From: Cycas panzhihuaensis
Lineage: Eukaryota; Cycadophyta
DNA length: 64,000 nt
Assembly (NCBI GenBank): GCA_023213395.1
Contig: CM041465.1
Location: 101,811,741 to 101,875,740 of the forward strand
Reading direction: 5' to 3'
Of the stretch, positions 35,138-46,288 are shown one piece after another. Position 1 is the first letter of the stretch. Each line of letters starts with the position of its first letter. The translations under genes and the position numbers were made by a program. Below the pieces are notes generated by a model. It saw nothing but the letters and a program-made list of their open reading frames with translations, did not search any database and was not told the DNA's origin.

Positions 35138-37635
35138 GTTTCAGTTGTAAGGCTTGAAGCTAGCAGATAACTTGGAAACTCAAAGCTTTCGTCGCTTAAG
35201 TTCCACCTTCTAACAAAACCAACAGTTCTGATTTTACTAGAAGATCCAACAACTGAATGGAATGATGAGGGGTGGAGGACTAGGCTATGGAGTTGGTCCA
35301 ACCCTGATCTATATAGGAGATCCAACAGTTGGCCAAGTTAAATCTAGGACAAGGTGTAGGGTTGATCTGCATGGACGTACCATGCTTTCCACAGGATTCA
35401 TGTTCAATAACACCCTTTTCGAACCTCCTTTCCTCAAGCAATTTTAATTGTCGCAATCGACTGCATTTGGCCGATTGGTCCCCTAGGGAATGCACCAAGC
35501 TTAAGGTTATTTCGAGGCAAGGTTTGAACCTTTTCGGCCTCTCCAACAAGATTTTAAAGTCACTTTTAGAAGGTTAAAGTGAATTTAAGATTTATTTTAC
35601 TTGGATGATGTACTTATGAAAGTGCTTGATTAAGCTTACAGTGAAAGAGGCTTCAAAAGAAGCAATCTAGTACATCAAATGAACACTTAAAGTGTTGTTA
35701 CAATGATCACTTAATGAAGTGAGAGTGCTATACAAATCCAAGTAAAAAAATATGTTCGAGTACAATGAGTTTTGCAAAAATAAGTACTTTGAAAAGATGC
35801 TAAGTACTCAAAGAAGCAAAGCAAAACCTTGTGATGAAAGTACAAGTGGGTTCCTTTTAATGCTCAAGAGTGAAGAGAAGAAGACCACTTGCCAAATAAG
35901 GACACCAAGCAAGTGTTGGGACTTTAAAATAGTCCCAACGATAAAAAAATGAAGTGATTTTATTAAGTAAGAAGTATTCTTGAGCCCTTTTTGTGACTAA
36001 AGGCAATAGGTCACCATGCAAGGTGTCTTAAAAAGAGTGTTGAAACAGTGATAAATATCACTTTTGACAAAGTATCAACACTTAAAATCACTTTCAACAA
36101 TACTTTTTATCACTTATAAACATGGAATAAGTGTAAAATAAAGCTTGAAATGCCTAAAAACAAAGGCTGAAATTCAAATTTTTGCAACTTTGAGCAATAA
36201 GGACACCACGCAGGAAGCCTTTGAAAATGCTTGAAAATAAGTATTTTTAATTTTCAAAGAAGTGAGATTGACTTAGTATCAGTGATTTAATGAGATTACT
36301 AAGTACTAAGAAGATTTTTAGCTCCAAAAGTACAAAAAAGAAAAAAAAAATTCCCCTTAAGAAAATTTAAACCAAAGGTCACCATGCAAGGTGCCTTGAA
36401 TGAAAAAAAGGCTTAACGAAGGAAAAAAATCACTTTTTAATGTAAGAAAATCACTTAAAGCCTTGATTTAATCTTTTATTCACTAAAGTGAGGTCAAAAA
36501 AGGATTAAAAGACTAAAAAACACTTAGAAACCTTTAAATTCGGCTTAAAGAGTGAATTTTTAATGATTTTTAAAAGGGCTTGTTATAAACTTTAGACCAA
36601 GAAAAATTATGTAAAGAGGAATATTTTGAGAATATTCCAACCTTCATAACCTAAGTTCGAAAGACAAAGGTTGTGAAACGAAATTTTTTGAAAAAATTAA
36701 AATCGACGGAGCCGCCGTCGTCTGTGCGCCTGCGGAGACGAACAGTCTGTTTGATCTCTTCACAGGATCCATGGAATGATCCTAGATTTCAGGGGAAGGG
36801 TCGTATAGGCTGAACGAAGTTGCCTCTCAAGTTTGAAGTGATTCCAGCAAGTTTGTGAGCTATAGAGTGAAATGGAGGGGCGCCCAACCGTGGACTGTTT
36901 GGAGAGCCGTACGGCTGCTATCGACTTCTGAGGAGTGACTTTTAGTCACTATCTGCACCTTGTGGGACCCACGTACGCAACAACACAATCAAATGACAAT
37001 GTAGTTGTGAGTATAAGTAAAAATGAAGAATTTAAGTGCCCTCACTGGGGTTTGAAGGCTAAAAATAGCCTGAAACTAGACCAGACACTTCAGAGAGCCT
37101 CAGAATGGTCTGGATTTCTTCTTTGAAGATAGATACTCCTGTAAATAATGTCAGTTTAGGGATAACCAACCAGATTTAGTAGAAATGAGTGAAAGACAAT
37201 AGTTTCTGAGGCTAAAAAATACTGAAAATAGTAATGAATCTGCCCAACACTGAGAGATTTTTGGTGCAGATCAATTACAGGTCAAAGACAATAATTATCA
37301 GACTGATTTACAGTAACAAAAATAGCTAAACAACTTAGATTTGCCTCATTTTCTGCAAAATAAAAATTTCTTAAAGAAAAATTAAGGAAAAAGCATTGTT
37401 TTTGAAGAAAACAGTGTTGCACAATTGACAAAGATCTGAAAAAAAAAAAATTCAGATCTGAAAGTAGCCTTGCTCCAGCTTTTAATATTGCTCCAGAAGC
37501 TTGAACCTGCAAGAAATAGGTCTCAACAAACCTTGGATTGCCTTCGGAGGGCAAAGGTCGTCACCAAGGGTTTGTAAACTTTCTTTGAATCTCCTTGAGC
37601 AGAAAAATCAGAACAGAGGGAACTAGTCTCCTCTA
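35138..37635 (-). other. Long leader of element C with repeated GG(A/T)CACCANGCA motif
   Basis: About 2.5 kb without a gene. GG(A/T)CACCA(A/C/T)GCA-type words recur at about 35900, 36009, 36201 and 36378 (+ strand), each followed by an A-rich tract. A perfect palindrome AGCCGTACGGCT lies at 36905-36916. Poly-A/T runs are common. Similar segments occur in element F (54.8-55.7 kb) and, more weakly, in A'. Confidence 0.8.
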
Positions 37636-37649
37636 GCTCTGATACCAAA

Positions 37650-38193
37650 TGTGAAAAATGGCCTAATGGCCTTACAATCCCAAGATCTAGAAGCTAGGTT
37701 CACTCTAGTTCTAGAGAGCAAGAAATGCTAGACAAGTATGAAACTATAAGATGAAACATAAGCAAGATAAAGCATGAAAAGAAGGAGCAAGGAAATGATA
37801 CCAAAGATGAGGAGTTGGAATTGGTCCAACCTCCAAATGAATAACAGTTTGATTAGCAACCGGCAAGATAACAATCTGACTCCAACTCTGTATGAGAACA
37901 ATGAGGAGAGGTCTCATTATATAGAGTGAAAGGAGAGACCTAGGGCATTGGATGTTTGACAAGTGTCAAACATCCAAGGTACATGCCTTGCATGTAGGAC
38001 ATGTGTCCTTTTAGGGCTCTCAAGTGAGAAAAAGTGCATGGGGGTCCATTTGACCCTTTAGTGACAATGTTGTGTCACTAGAAAAGAATGTGGGTGTGCA
38101 CTTTATCACTTAAGTGATAAGTCACCCCTAAAGTACAAATATTATATGACAAATGAAGTACATAGTCTTAACATGTAAACATAAGGTTTAACA
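37650..38193 (-). repeat. Element C 5' LTR
   Basis: 544 bp, paired with 30391-30928. It directly abuts the primer site. Confidence 0.94.
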
Positions 38194-38198
38194 ATAAC

Positions 38199-38905
38199 AA
38201 CTGCTCTACTCCAATGGAGACAGGATGTGTTCTAACTCATGATATAGATGGTCAACTAGTAGATGCAACATTATACAAGCAATTGGTAGGCAACCTCATT
38301 TATCTCATAGCCACCATATTTGACATCTCGTACTCAGTTGGAGTAATCTCTAAGTACATGCAACCACCTAAGATTTCACATTGGAATGCAACAAAGAGAA
38401 TACTTAGGTATATCAAAGGTATACTAACCATGGGCTTGAATTATACCAAGACATCCAGTATGCCGCTAATTGGATATAAAGACTCACACTAGGCTGGAGA
38501 CAAATAAGATAGAAAATCTACAATAGGATATTACTTTTCACTTGGTTTAGCAACTATATCATGGAGTAATAAGAAACAACCAATTGTAGCATTATTCTCC
38601 ACCGAAGTTGAATATAAAGTAGTAGTTAGTGCCATTTGTGAAGCTATATGAATCGGACAACTCCTAAAGAATTTGAAACGAGCAAAACCAAAGTGTTATC
38701 AAAATGACAAAAAAATTCAGTATTTCATGTCATAACAAAACATATTGAAGTTCATCATCATTTTATAAGAGAAAAGGTGGAGAGCAAAGAATTGGGTCTA
38801 CTCCACTGTGTTAGTGAAGAATAGGTCGTTGATATTTTCACAAAGCCACTTGCTAAAGACAAGTTTCAATACTTTAGGAATAGACTTGGAGTGAAAGAAA
38901 AATAG
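38199..38905 (+). pseudogene. Element D RNase H region
   Basis: Resumes after element C: NNCSTPMETGCVLTHDIDGQ, VDATLYKQLVGNLIYLIATI, ISYSVGVISKYMQPPKISHW and RILRYIKG, then the RNase H core (GYKDSH, stop, AGDK; TISYYFSLG.ATISWSNKKQP) and a KHIEVHHHFIREKVESKELG tail. Several stops and one frameshift. It is in the same order and strand as the RT part at 29974-30385. Confidence 0.9.
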
Positions 38906-38924
38906 ATAAAACATTAAGAGAGGG

Positions 38925-39077
38925 TGTTGAATATAATGTTTTATGTATAAGTTGTGTAGGCTTCTTTCTAAAGTTATTATGAGGATTATGTGTCAAATCC
39001 CTCTTTTATGTAATTGTGGCATGTGGCATACATTCATAGACTCTAATAACTATACATGTTACACATGATGTATATAT
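38925..39077 (+). repeat. Element D 3' LTR, truncated by element F
   Basis: TGTTGAATATAATGTTTTATG ... ACACATGATGTATATAT, matching 14252-14400. It stops exactly where the 5' LTR has its AT microsatellite; the element F LTR begins at the next base. The rest of the D LTR is not found in the window. Confidence 0.88.
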
Positions 39078-39510
39078 TGTTGGAAATCTAGGTATCATAC
39101 CATATACACAACCATTATGAATACAAAACAAAAATGAGTCACATTGAATATGATCTTTTTCATATTTGAGATTGACATGAGTACATATTTATAATGCATG
39201 AACACTGCATGCTTGACCAATTACATGAAGTGACCGCTAAGACTACCATAATGCACATGCCTTAATGACTTATTTAATTATTCCTAAAAGGGTTAAATAT
39301 GACCCCTTAATACTAACACACTTACTATCCTATTTAACATTAGACCACTAGACATTACTTCTAACACATTAAACATTATCTCCCCTATAATGTTTAATGT
39401 CAGAACAAAACACTTTCGAACTATGTACTAAGTAACTGATTATTAAGCCAAAGACCCCCTACTTGCACACGTGCATTACAATATAACATCTTGACTTTCT
39501 AATATCAACA
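39078..39510 (-). repeat. Element F 3' LTR
   Basis: 433 bp, TG...CA, starting TGTTGATATTAG on the minus strand. It is placed by the polypurine tract beside it and by the abrupt end of D sequence at the other side. No partner LTR is present, so the outer limit depends on the D junction. Confidence 0.75.
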
Positions 39511-39599
39511 CCCCTCCTTTAATGTATATTTGGGGTCTTTTGCATTTGCAGTGCATTGTCCTTGGAAATGTCTTGAAGATAGTTGATAGCAGGTTTCCT

Positions 39600-41637
39600 A
39601 CTAGTCCAGACCTCCCTAGTGTCATATTCCAGATCGTAGTTGTGGAGCTTCTATTTGTAACATAGACAATTGTATGAAGTGCTTTTGCCCAATATGACTA
39701 CAAGAGGTCTTTTGCACGCATCATCACTTTCGCTTTGCTTATAAAAGTTCTATTCATCCTTTCTGCTACATTGTTTTGCTATGGTGTATGAGTAGTAGTA
39801 AACTGACATTTGATATTGTTAGCAATGTAGAATTAGTTCAATTCTTTAGAAGTGAACTCACCATAGTTGTCAGATCGCAAAATTTTTATTTGCATATTTG
39901 ACTCTTTCTTTACAAGAAGTTTGAATTCTTTGAACTTAGAAAATGCTTCTGATTTCTAATTCATACAATATATCCAAACCTTGAGTGAGAAGTCATCACT
40001 AAAGGTGATGAAAAAGAGTGCTCCATTGAGATTGTGTGGACATAGGTCCACGGATGTTTGTGTGTACTAGTTACAAGAATTGTTTTGCTCTTCGTGCTTT
40101 ACTTTTTTGAGAACTTTTTTTGTGTTGTTTCCCTATAATGTAGGTTTCACATAGGTTTCTGCCTAATGAAATCTTGGGTAAGCTAAATACCATGCTTTTT
40201 TTGAACTTCAATTTGATGCTGTCTAGGTTCAAGTGACCTAGTCTATCATGCCATAATTTTACTTTAGTAAGTGGCTATGAGATGTAGGTATGTGATTTGC
40301 CAAGTGTTGCATCCAGTTTATAATGTCCATAGCTCTCATGACCAATAACAATGCTTTGCTATTTTTTTGTCACTTATTATACATTTACCATTTTTAAATA
40401 ATGCACTCATTTGTTGCTTGTTAAGTTGGCTAATAGAGAAGAGATTTCTAGACATAGATGGTATTAGAAGTACATTGCTAGTGGGAAATGATCAAGCGGG
40501 GTTTTGTCAAGTCTTGAAGGAGACAATTTTACCAACACCCTAAATTTGAACAGTTTGATTATTTCGAAAGGTAATTGTTTGTCCCTTGCTCTCTTCAATA
40601 TCTTCGAATGATTCATCATCAATTGTCATGTGGTGGGATGCGCCATAATCGATAATCCAAGTGTTGTCGTTGTTACTGTTGTTGTCAAATGTACAAAACA
40701 ATTTAGCATTATCATCATATTGATTATTGTGGCCTTGATCGCCATCTCTACATATCCCCCTTTGATTTCCATGATGACCTCCTCAACATGCACCTCGATT
40801 TGGTCTTTGTGGGGGTTGTTGCTGTTATTTTTGCATGCTGTATAACTTCTTTTTACATTTGGGTTGTATGTGGCCAACCTTGCCACAATAATGACAAACA
40901 ACTATTTTGGATTGGGAAGCATTTATGTTTAGATTACTAGATTTTTTCTTGAAAGTTCTACTTAGAGGTCGTATGCTGTTTGCCTTTGTGCTTTGTAGTG
41001 AAATCACCAGAAGTTGTTCCTTCATCCTGACGAGAGTAGATTTCCTCTTCTTATGTCAAAAGACTTTTTAGTTGATTGTTCCCAAAGTAGCGCCTCGAGT
41101 GATTGATGAAATGAAGTTGTTGTACTGCCTTGGCAATGAATGAATAGTGATAGTCACAAGGTTTTCATTTGTAGCTAGGTTGCCCAATGTTGTTAACTGA
41201 TTATTATTTTTTTTAATATTTCACAACAATGTCATCATAGACTCAACAAATTTAATGATAAACAATTTTCCTTTGAACATAACAATGTGAGTATCGTCTT
41301 GCCTTTCATACAAAGATAATAAAATATGCCAAGCTTCTTTTGAAGTGGATGCATTAGCAACGTTTTGATCAACAATATTGTGAATTGTCATATACAAAAG
41401 GGTTAATGTTATTTCATCTTTAGCTTCCCAAGCAGCAATATCAATAGGATCTGTAGGCAATATCACATTAGGAATTGTAGGATCAGGAGTAGGAGGAGGT
41501 TTAGGAAATCCTCCACATATATAACTCCAAAGTTCATTCATGATTAACAAGTTCTTGTCTTACTTCTTCCAATCTTGAAAATTTTCAGGTCTATCAAGCT
41601 TGATAGGACTTCTATAGAGCATTGATATTGAAGCCAT
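39600..41637 (-). pseudogene. Element F gag-protease-integrase remnant
   Basis: Gag starts at 41637 (MASISMLYRSPIKLDRPENF, stop, LLIMNELWSYICGG) and runs with stops and frameshifts to about 40850, with a CCHC knuckle CHYCGKVGHIQPKC near 40900-40860. Protease reads TWIIDYGASHHMT near 40660 (DYGA in place of DSGA). The HHCC region spans about 40350-40150. Integrase spans about 40100-39640, with SNMQIKILRSDNYGEFTS (GGG changed to YG) and NNVAER. Stops are frequent. RT and RNase H are absent. Confidence 0.88.
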
Positions 41638-41738
41638 TTTCTTTAAAGAAAAAAGTTTAAAGTTTGGTACCTGAAAAATGATTTTGGAACTCAAAAGCTT
41701 TCATTGCTTAAGTTCCACTTTCAAACACACCAACAACC

Positions 41739-41924
41739 TATCTGAATGCTAGACAAAAGATAGATGAAGAATGCTTGATGACTATCATTGAGAGCTCAAG
41801 TGAATTAACACAATTAGGGTTTGTAACTGACTTGTAACTGAAATACATCTAAATAACACGTGTTTGTCGGTTATTTATATGAATATTTGATTTATGATAT
41901 AAGATAAAACATTACTTTCTAACA
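41739..41924 (-). repeat. Element G 3' LTR
   Basis: 186 bp. The minus strand starts TGTTAGAAAGTAATGTTTTA. It is preceded on that strand by the purine tract CATTAAGAGAAGG. Confidence 0.92.
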
Positions 41925-41949
41925 CCTTCTCTTAATGTTTTATCCTATT

Positions 41950-44900
41950 AAACCTATTTTAACTCTTAAGTATTTGGAATTTGTCTTTTCCAAGTGGTTT
42001 GGGTAATATGTCAGCCACCTACTCATTTGTGGGACAATAGACAAGATCCACTTCTTTGTTTTGGACCTTTTCTCTAATAAAGTGATGTTGAACCTCTATG
42101 TGTTTGGTTCGGGCGTGAAATACAAGATTCTTGGTGAGTTTGATGGTACTCTGATTGTCGCAGTGAAGTATGGTTGCTTCCTTTTGACACTCCATCAAAT
42201 CATTCAAAAGTTGTCTGAGCCATACGGCTTCAATGGTTGCACTGACAACTGATTTGTACTCAACTTCTGTGGATGATAATGCTACAATGGCTTGCTTTTT
42301 GCTGCTCTAAGATATTGGTGAAGATCTTAGGAAGAAGCAATGTCCGCTGGTTGACTTCCTTTGTTCTTTGTCATCTGCCCAGTCTGAATCACAAAACCCT
42401 GTTAACTGAAGAGATTTTCCTTTTGGAAATACTAGTTTGAACTTTGTTGTGCCCTTTAGATACCTTAAGACCCTTTTTGTAGCATTCCAGTGTTTTGTTC
42501 TTGGGTCATGCATGTATTTTGAAATTAGACCTACAACCTATGAGATGTTTGGTCTGGTTGCTGTGAGGTAGATGAGGCTACCAATGAGCTGCTTGTACTG
42601 GGTTGCATTCACACATGGTTCCTTTTCATCTAGAATCAAGTTGCAGGTCACTTTTATTGGTGTAGAGCAAGGATTGCATTCTTCCATATAAAATTTGGCT
42701 AACAAGTCTTTGATGTATTTACTCTGGCAGAGAGAAATTGAATCATTTTGCTGATCAACTTGGATTCCTAAATAGTAGTTGAGGAGCCCCAAGTCAGTCA
42801 TCTCAAATTTGCCTTTTAGTTGACTCTTTATGTCTGATATTGATTCTTCCTCATCACCAATGAGAATCATGTCATCAACACATACCACCATTATGGTGAT
42901 TGCACCATTCCTATTTTTTATATATAGACTTGAGTCTACATTGCTCCTTTGGAAGCCATTATTGCAAAGACGATTATCAAGTTTCGCATACCATGCATGA
43001 GGAGCCTGTTTCAGTCCATACAATACCTTTTTCAACTTGCATACAAGGTGCTCTTGCTTTTCTTTGACATATCCCTCACGTTAAGACATGTAAACCTCCT
43101 CTTCTAATTCGCCATTTAAGAATGCGCTTTTCGCATCCAATTGATATATGTTCCAATTTTTATGTGCTGCCAGAGTTAAAATTGTTCTTACTGTGTTCAG
43201 TTTGGCCACTGGAGAGAATGTTTCTTCATAATCTACACTTGCTGTTTGGGTGTAACCTTTTGCAACTAGCCTGGCTTTGTATTTTTCTATTTTCCCTTCA
43301 TGCCCCCTTTTGATTTTGCAGACCCATTTGCAATTTACAACTGATTTGTTGGAAGGCAACTCAACTAGTTCCCACGTTTGATTTTTGATTATGGACTCTA
43401 GCTCAATGTTCATGGCTTTCCTCCATTCGGAATGTTCCTTTGCTTCAATGAATGATTCTGATTCTACCTGACTGAACATGGCTTTTGGCTTTTGGCTTCT
43501 TGTTCTATGGGGAAGGATTTCACTTTTTCCTTCCTTTATAGTTTTGACGTACCATTTAGGAACCCTTTTTTCCTTTTTGCCTTCTTCAGTCCTTGATTCT
43601 TCTGGAAAGACTTCATCTTTTTGAGGAGTAGAGTCTAAAACATACTCTTCAGAGATTTCTTCTATAGTTATACCTAATTCTTCTTCTGAAGGAGTATCAG
43701 GAATGGCTATCTGAGGTGTTTTCTCTATCATTGGAATTTGGCTTATACTTTCTTCCTTGCCTTCTTTATTAAAAACAACATCCTTGCTTACATACACTTT
43801 GTTTGTTTTGGGATCTATGCATTTGTAGGCTTTGGAGTTTTTGCTGTATCCTACCATAATGCATTCCAGACTTTTTGACTCTAGCTTTGTCCTTTTTTTG
43901 ACTGGTATGTGGACAAAGGTTTGGTTGCCAAATACCTTGAGGTGACTTATGTTTGGTTTCCTTCCTATCCAAGCTTCCTCTGGAGTAAGATGGTCTACTA
44001 CTTTGGTTGGGCTCCTATTCAGTAAGTAGCAGGTTGTGCTAATTTCTTCAACCCAATATGCTTTTGGAATGTTTTTGCCAATCAACATGTTGCGTGCTGT
44101 CTCCATGATAACTCTATTTTTTCTTTCTGCTACTCCGTTTGATTGGGGTGTGTATGGAGTTGTGAATTGCCTTCGTATCCCTTTGACTTTGCAGTATTCC
44201 AAAAACTCTTTAGAAATGTATTCGCCTCCTCCATCAGATCTTAAGCATTTTATTTTGGAATCGGCCTCTAATTCAACCTTGGCTTTGAATTCTTTGAACA
44301 CATCAAAGACTTTTGATTTAGTATGCAAGAAATAAGTCCAGATTTTTCTAGTTAAGTCATCTATGAAAGTGAGGAAGTATCTACATCTGTTGATGGAATG
44401 TGGCGTGAATGGACCACGCAAATCAGTATGAACCAATTCTAATTCTTTTTGTGCTTGCCATTTGCTTTCATTGAATGGTAGCCTATGTTGTTTGCCATAT
44501 TGACAGCTTTTACATACAAAGTTACTTGATGAGATTGGAGGCAGACCATCTACTAGACCATTTCTCTCCATGTTTTTAAATTTTTCCATGGGAAGATGAC
44601 CATACTTCAAATGCCACATCTTATTATTACGACTTATTGCAGTACAAGCTTTTACATTAGGTACAATTGGGTGTGATAGTAGCCTATACAGGTCATTGCT
44701 TTCAACCCCCTTTGCAATTACATGGCTATTATCTTTCATGTCTACAATATAACAAAATCCTTTCTCATCAAATACGATGCTCAACCCCTTTTTCTTGAGT
44801 TGGGAGACAGATAGAAGGTTCATTTTTAAACCAGGTACAAAAAGTACATTTCCAATTTTCTCGACCTTGTCTTTTATTTGAATGGCAATGGTTCTAACTC

Positions 44901-45457
44901 CTTTGATTTCAAGAGAGTATTTATCTCCTAATTCCACAGATTTGTCAGAAGCATATGGCTGTAGACTTTTGAACCATTCTTCTCGACTGGTCATATGGCA
45001 GCAGGCTCATGAGTCGATGTACCATACATCTTTATCCTGAAGGCTTGTTGCTAGGGCGACGATGAAAGTTGTTTCCTCTTCATCATCATCATCACCGAAC
45101 TGTTCCTTGCTGTGGTTACCCATGGGTCATTCCCCTCTCTGGATATCTGCTTTCTTGCATTGGTATGGAAAATGTCCTGATTGGCCACAATGATAACACA
45201 CATCAAATGCTTTACAGGAACTAGCAAAGTGACCAGTCTTACTGCAATTGTAGCAAATCCTTGGAGTAATGTTGCGACCTTGCCCTCTTACATCTTGCGA
45301 ACGGCCTCGTGATGAAGGACGACCTTCGGGAGTTCTTCCTCTTCCTCTGCCGCGTCCTCTAAAACCTAGGTTCAATTTAGAGGCAAAGGCCTCTTCCAAT
45401 TCACCTGCATCCTCATATCTCCAGTTTCTCTGCTCCTGTCTTAGCAACAATCCTGTT
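41950..45457 (-). pseudogene. Element G pol and gag 3' part
   Basis: The best open stretch in the window: 44994-43081 is a 637-codon frame covering the protease end, HHCC (WHLKYGHLPMEKF ... CKSCQYGKQH), integrase (HTDLRGP, SDGGGEYISKE, VAERKNR) and the first half of RT (QLDAKSAFLNGEL). The protease motif just upstream (near 45015) is DS-stop-A: the Gly codon is TGA. RT continues 43035-42538 with CVDDM and RNase H to about 41950, with stops near 42538 and 42310. Two knuckles, CYNCSKTGHFASSC and CYHCGQSGHFPYQC, lie at 45250-45160. The gag C-terminus (RGRGRGRGRTPEGR) reaches 45457, where H is inserted. Confidence 0.95.
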
Positions 45458-45462
45458 AGAGT

Positions 45463-45830
45463 TGTTGAGGGAATGGATATAGGGATCTAGTGCACTAACA
45501 CTACACAAGGGCAAATAGTGGAGACAAGCACAATGTACTCAACAAGAGAAATGCTAATAGCTTGAGCTCAAAGAGGAGAAGTGTAGAATATGATCACTCT
45601 CCATGAAATTTCATCTTATATAATGAGAATGCTCATTAGGACTTGGAATTTGAGTTTTCCCTCCCAATGACATTCAAATGAGATTACATGAAATTACAAT
45701 GAAATGAACTTTATGTCATTTCACTTAAGTGACTTAAGCATAGTCACCTTATCCTAAAGTTATAAACATAAAAGTGACTTTATCTAATTCTAACTTTATG
45801 AAATGACCATGTGACATTAACATCGTCACA
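45463..45830 (-). repeat. Element H 3' LTR
   Basis: + strand TGTTGAGGGAATGGAT ... ACATCGTCACA, 368 bp. Confidence 0.95.
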
Positions 45831-45842
45831 ATCCCCCCCTTA

Positions 45843-46288
45843 ATGGCAAAAGGTCATTTTTCTTTATCCTATTCTAATCTATGAGGTCTTCATTTTAGCC
45901 TCATCATTACATTGAAAAACAAAATTCTACAACCTACAAGACACATTTGTCGAAAAACCCTCAGGAGAATAAAAACCCACGAACTTGACTTCCTATTCTA
46001 TGAAGTGGTTTAGGCGGCTCTTTGAGTGTAGCCAGATAGCCAAGCAGTACAAGTTGGTTGTGTAACTTCAATGTGCTGAGTCTCCATATACCATTTCATC
46101 ATTCCCCATGCCCTTTCAGGTTTTCATATGTTCTGATTTTCGAAACAAGTACAACCCAACTCCTTTTGCGCCCACGAGGGGTTTTCACAAATGGGAGAGA
46201 GCAGAGACTTACTCTAATCCTTCCGCGCCCACAAGGGGTCTTCACAAATGGGATAGAGTATGTTGGTCCTGTGTGCCATCTCCTTCAA
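45843..46288 (-). other. Element H 3' untranslated region with a 57-bp duplication
   Basis: About 450 bp between the RNase H stop and the 3' LTR. A unit around GCGCCCACGAGGGGTTTTCA (46168) is repeated at 46225 with a few changes. No gene. Confidence 0.7.

Larger units (their letters stand above)
30391..38193 (-). mobile_element. Ty1/copia retrotransposon C, full length
   Basis: A 7.8-kb element on the minus strand, inserted in the RT-RNase H linker of D. LTRs lie at 30391-30928 (3') and 37650-38193 (5'), target duplication ATAAC at 30386-30390 and 38194-38198. The primer site (minus strand TTTGGTATCAGAGC) is at 37636-37649. Its leader of about 2.5 kb and gag type match elements A' and F. LTRs differ by substitutions and small indels (for example extra bases near 38100). 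Confidence 0.96.
14252..39077 (+). mobile_element. Copia element D, exploded by at least four later insertions
   Basis: D's visible parts are the 5' LTR (14252-14534), a primer site (from 14535, TGGTATCACAACAAG), an RT-RNase H region (29974-30385 and 38199-38905), a purine tract (CATTAAGAGAGGG, 38912-38924) and a truncated 3' LTR (38925-39077). In between lie a LINE, a gypsy fragment carrying copia E, and copia C. Gag, protease and integrase are not seen, so sequence was also deleted. Both LTRs start TGTTGAATATAATG and share a TTATGAGGATTATGTGTCAAA stretch. The assignment of the pieces to one element rests on order, strand and the matched C target duplication. Confidence 0.75.
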
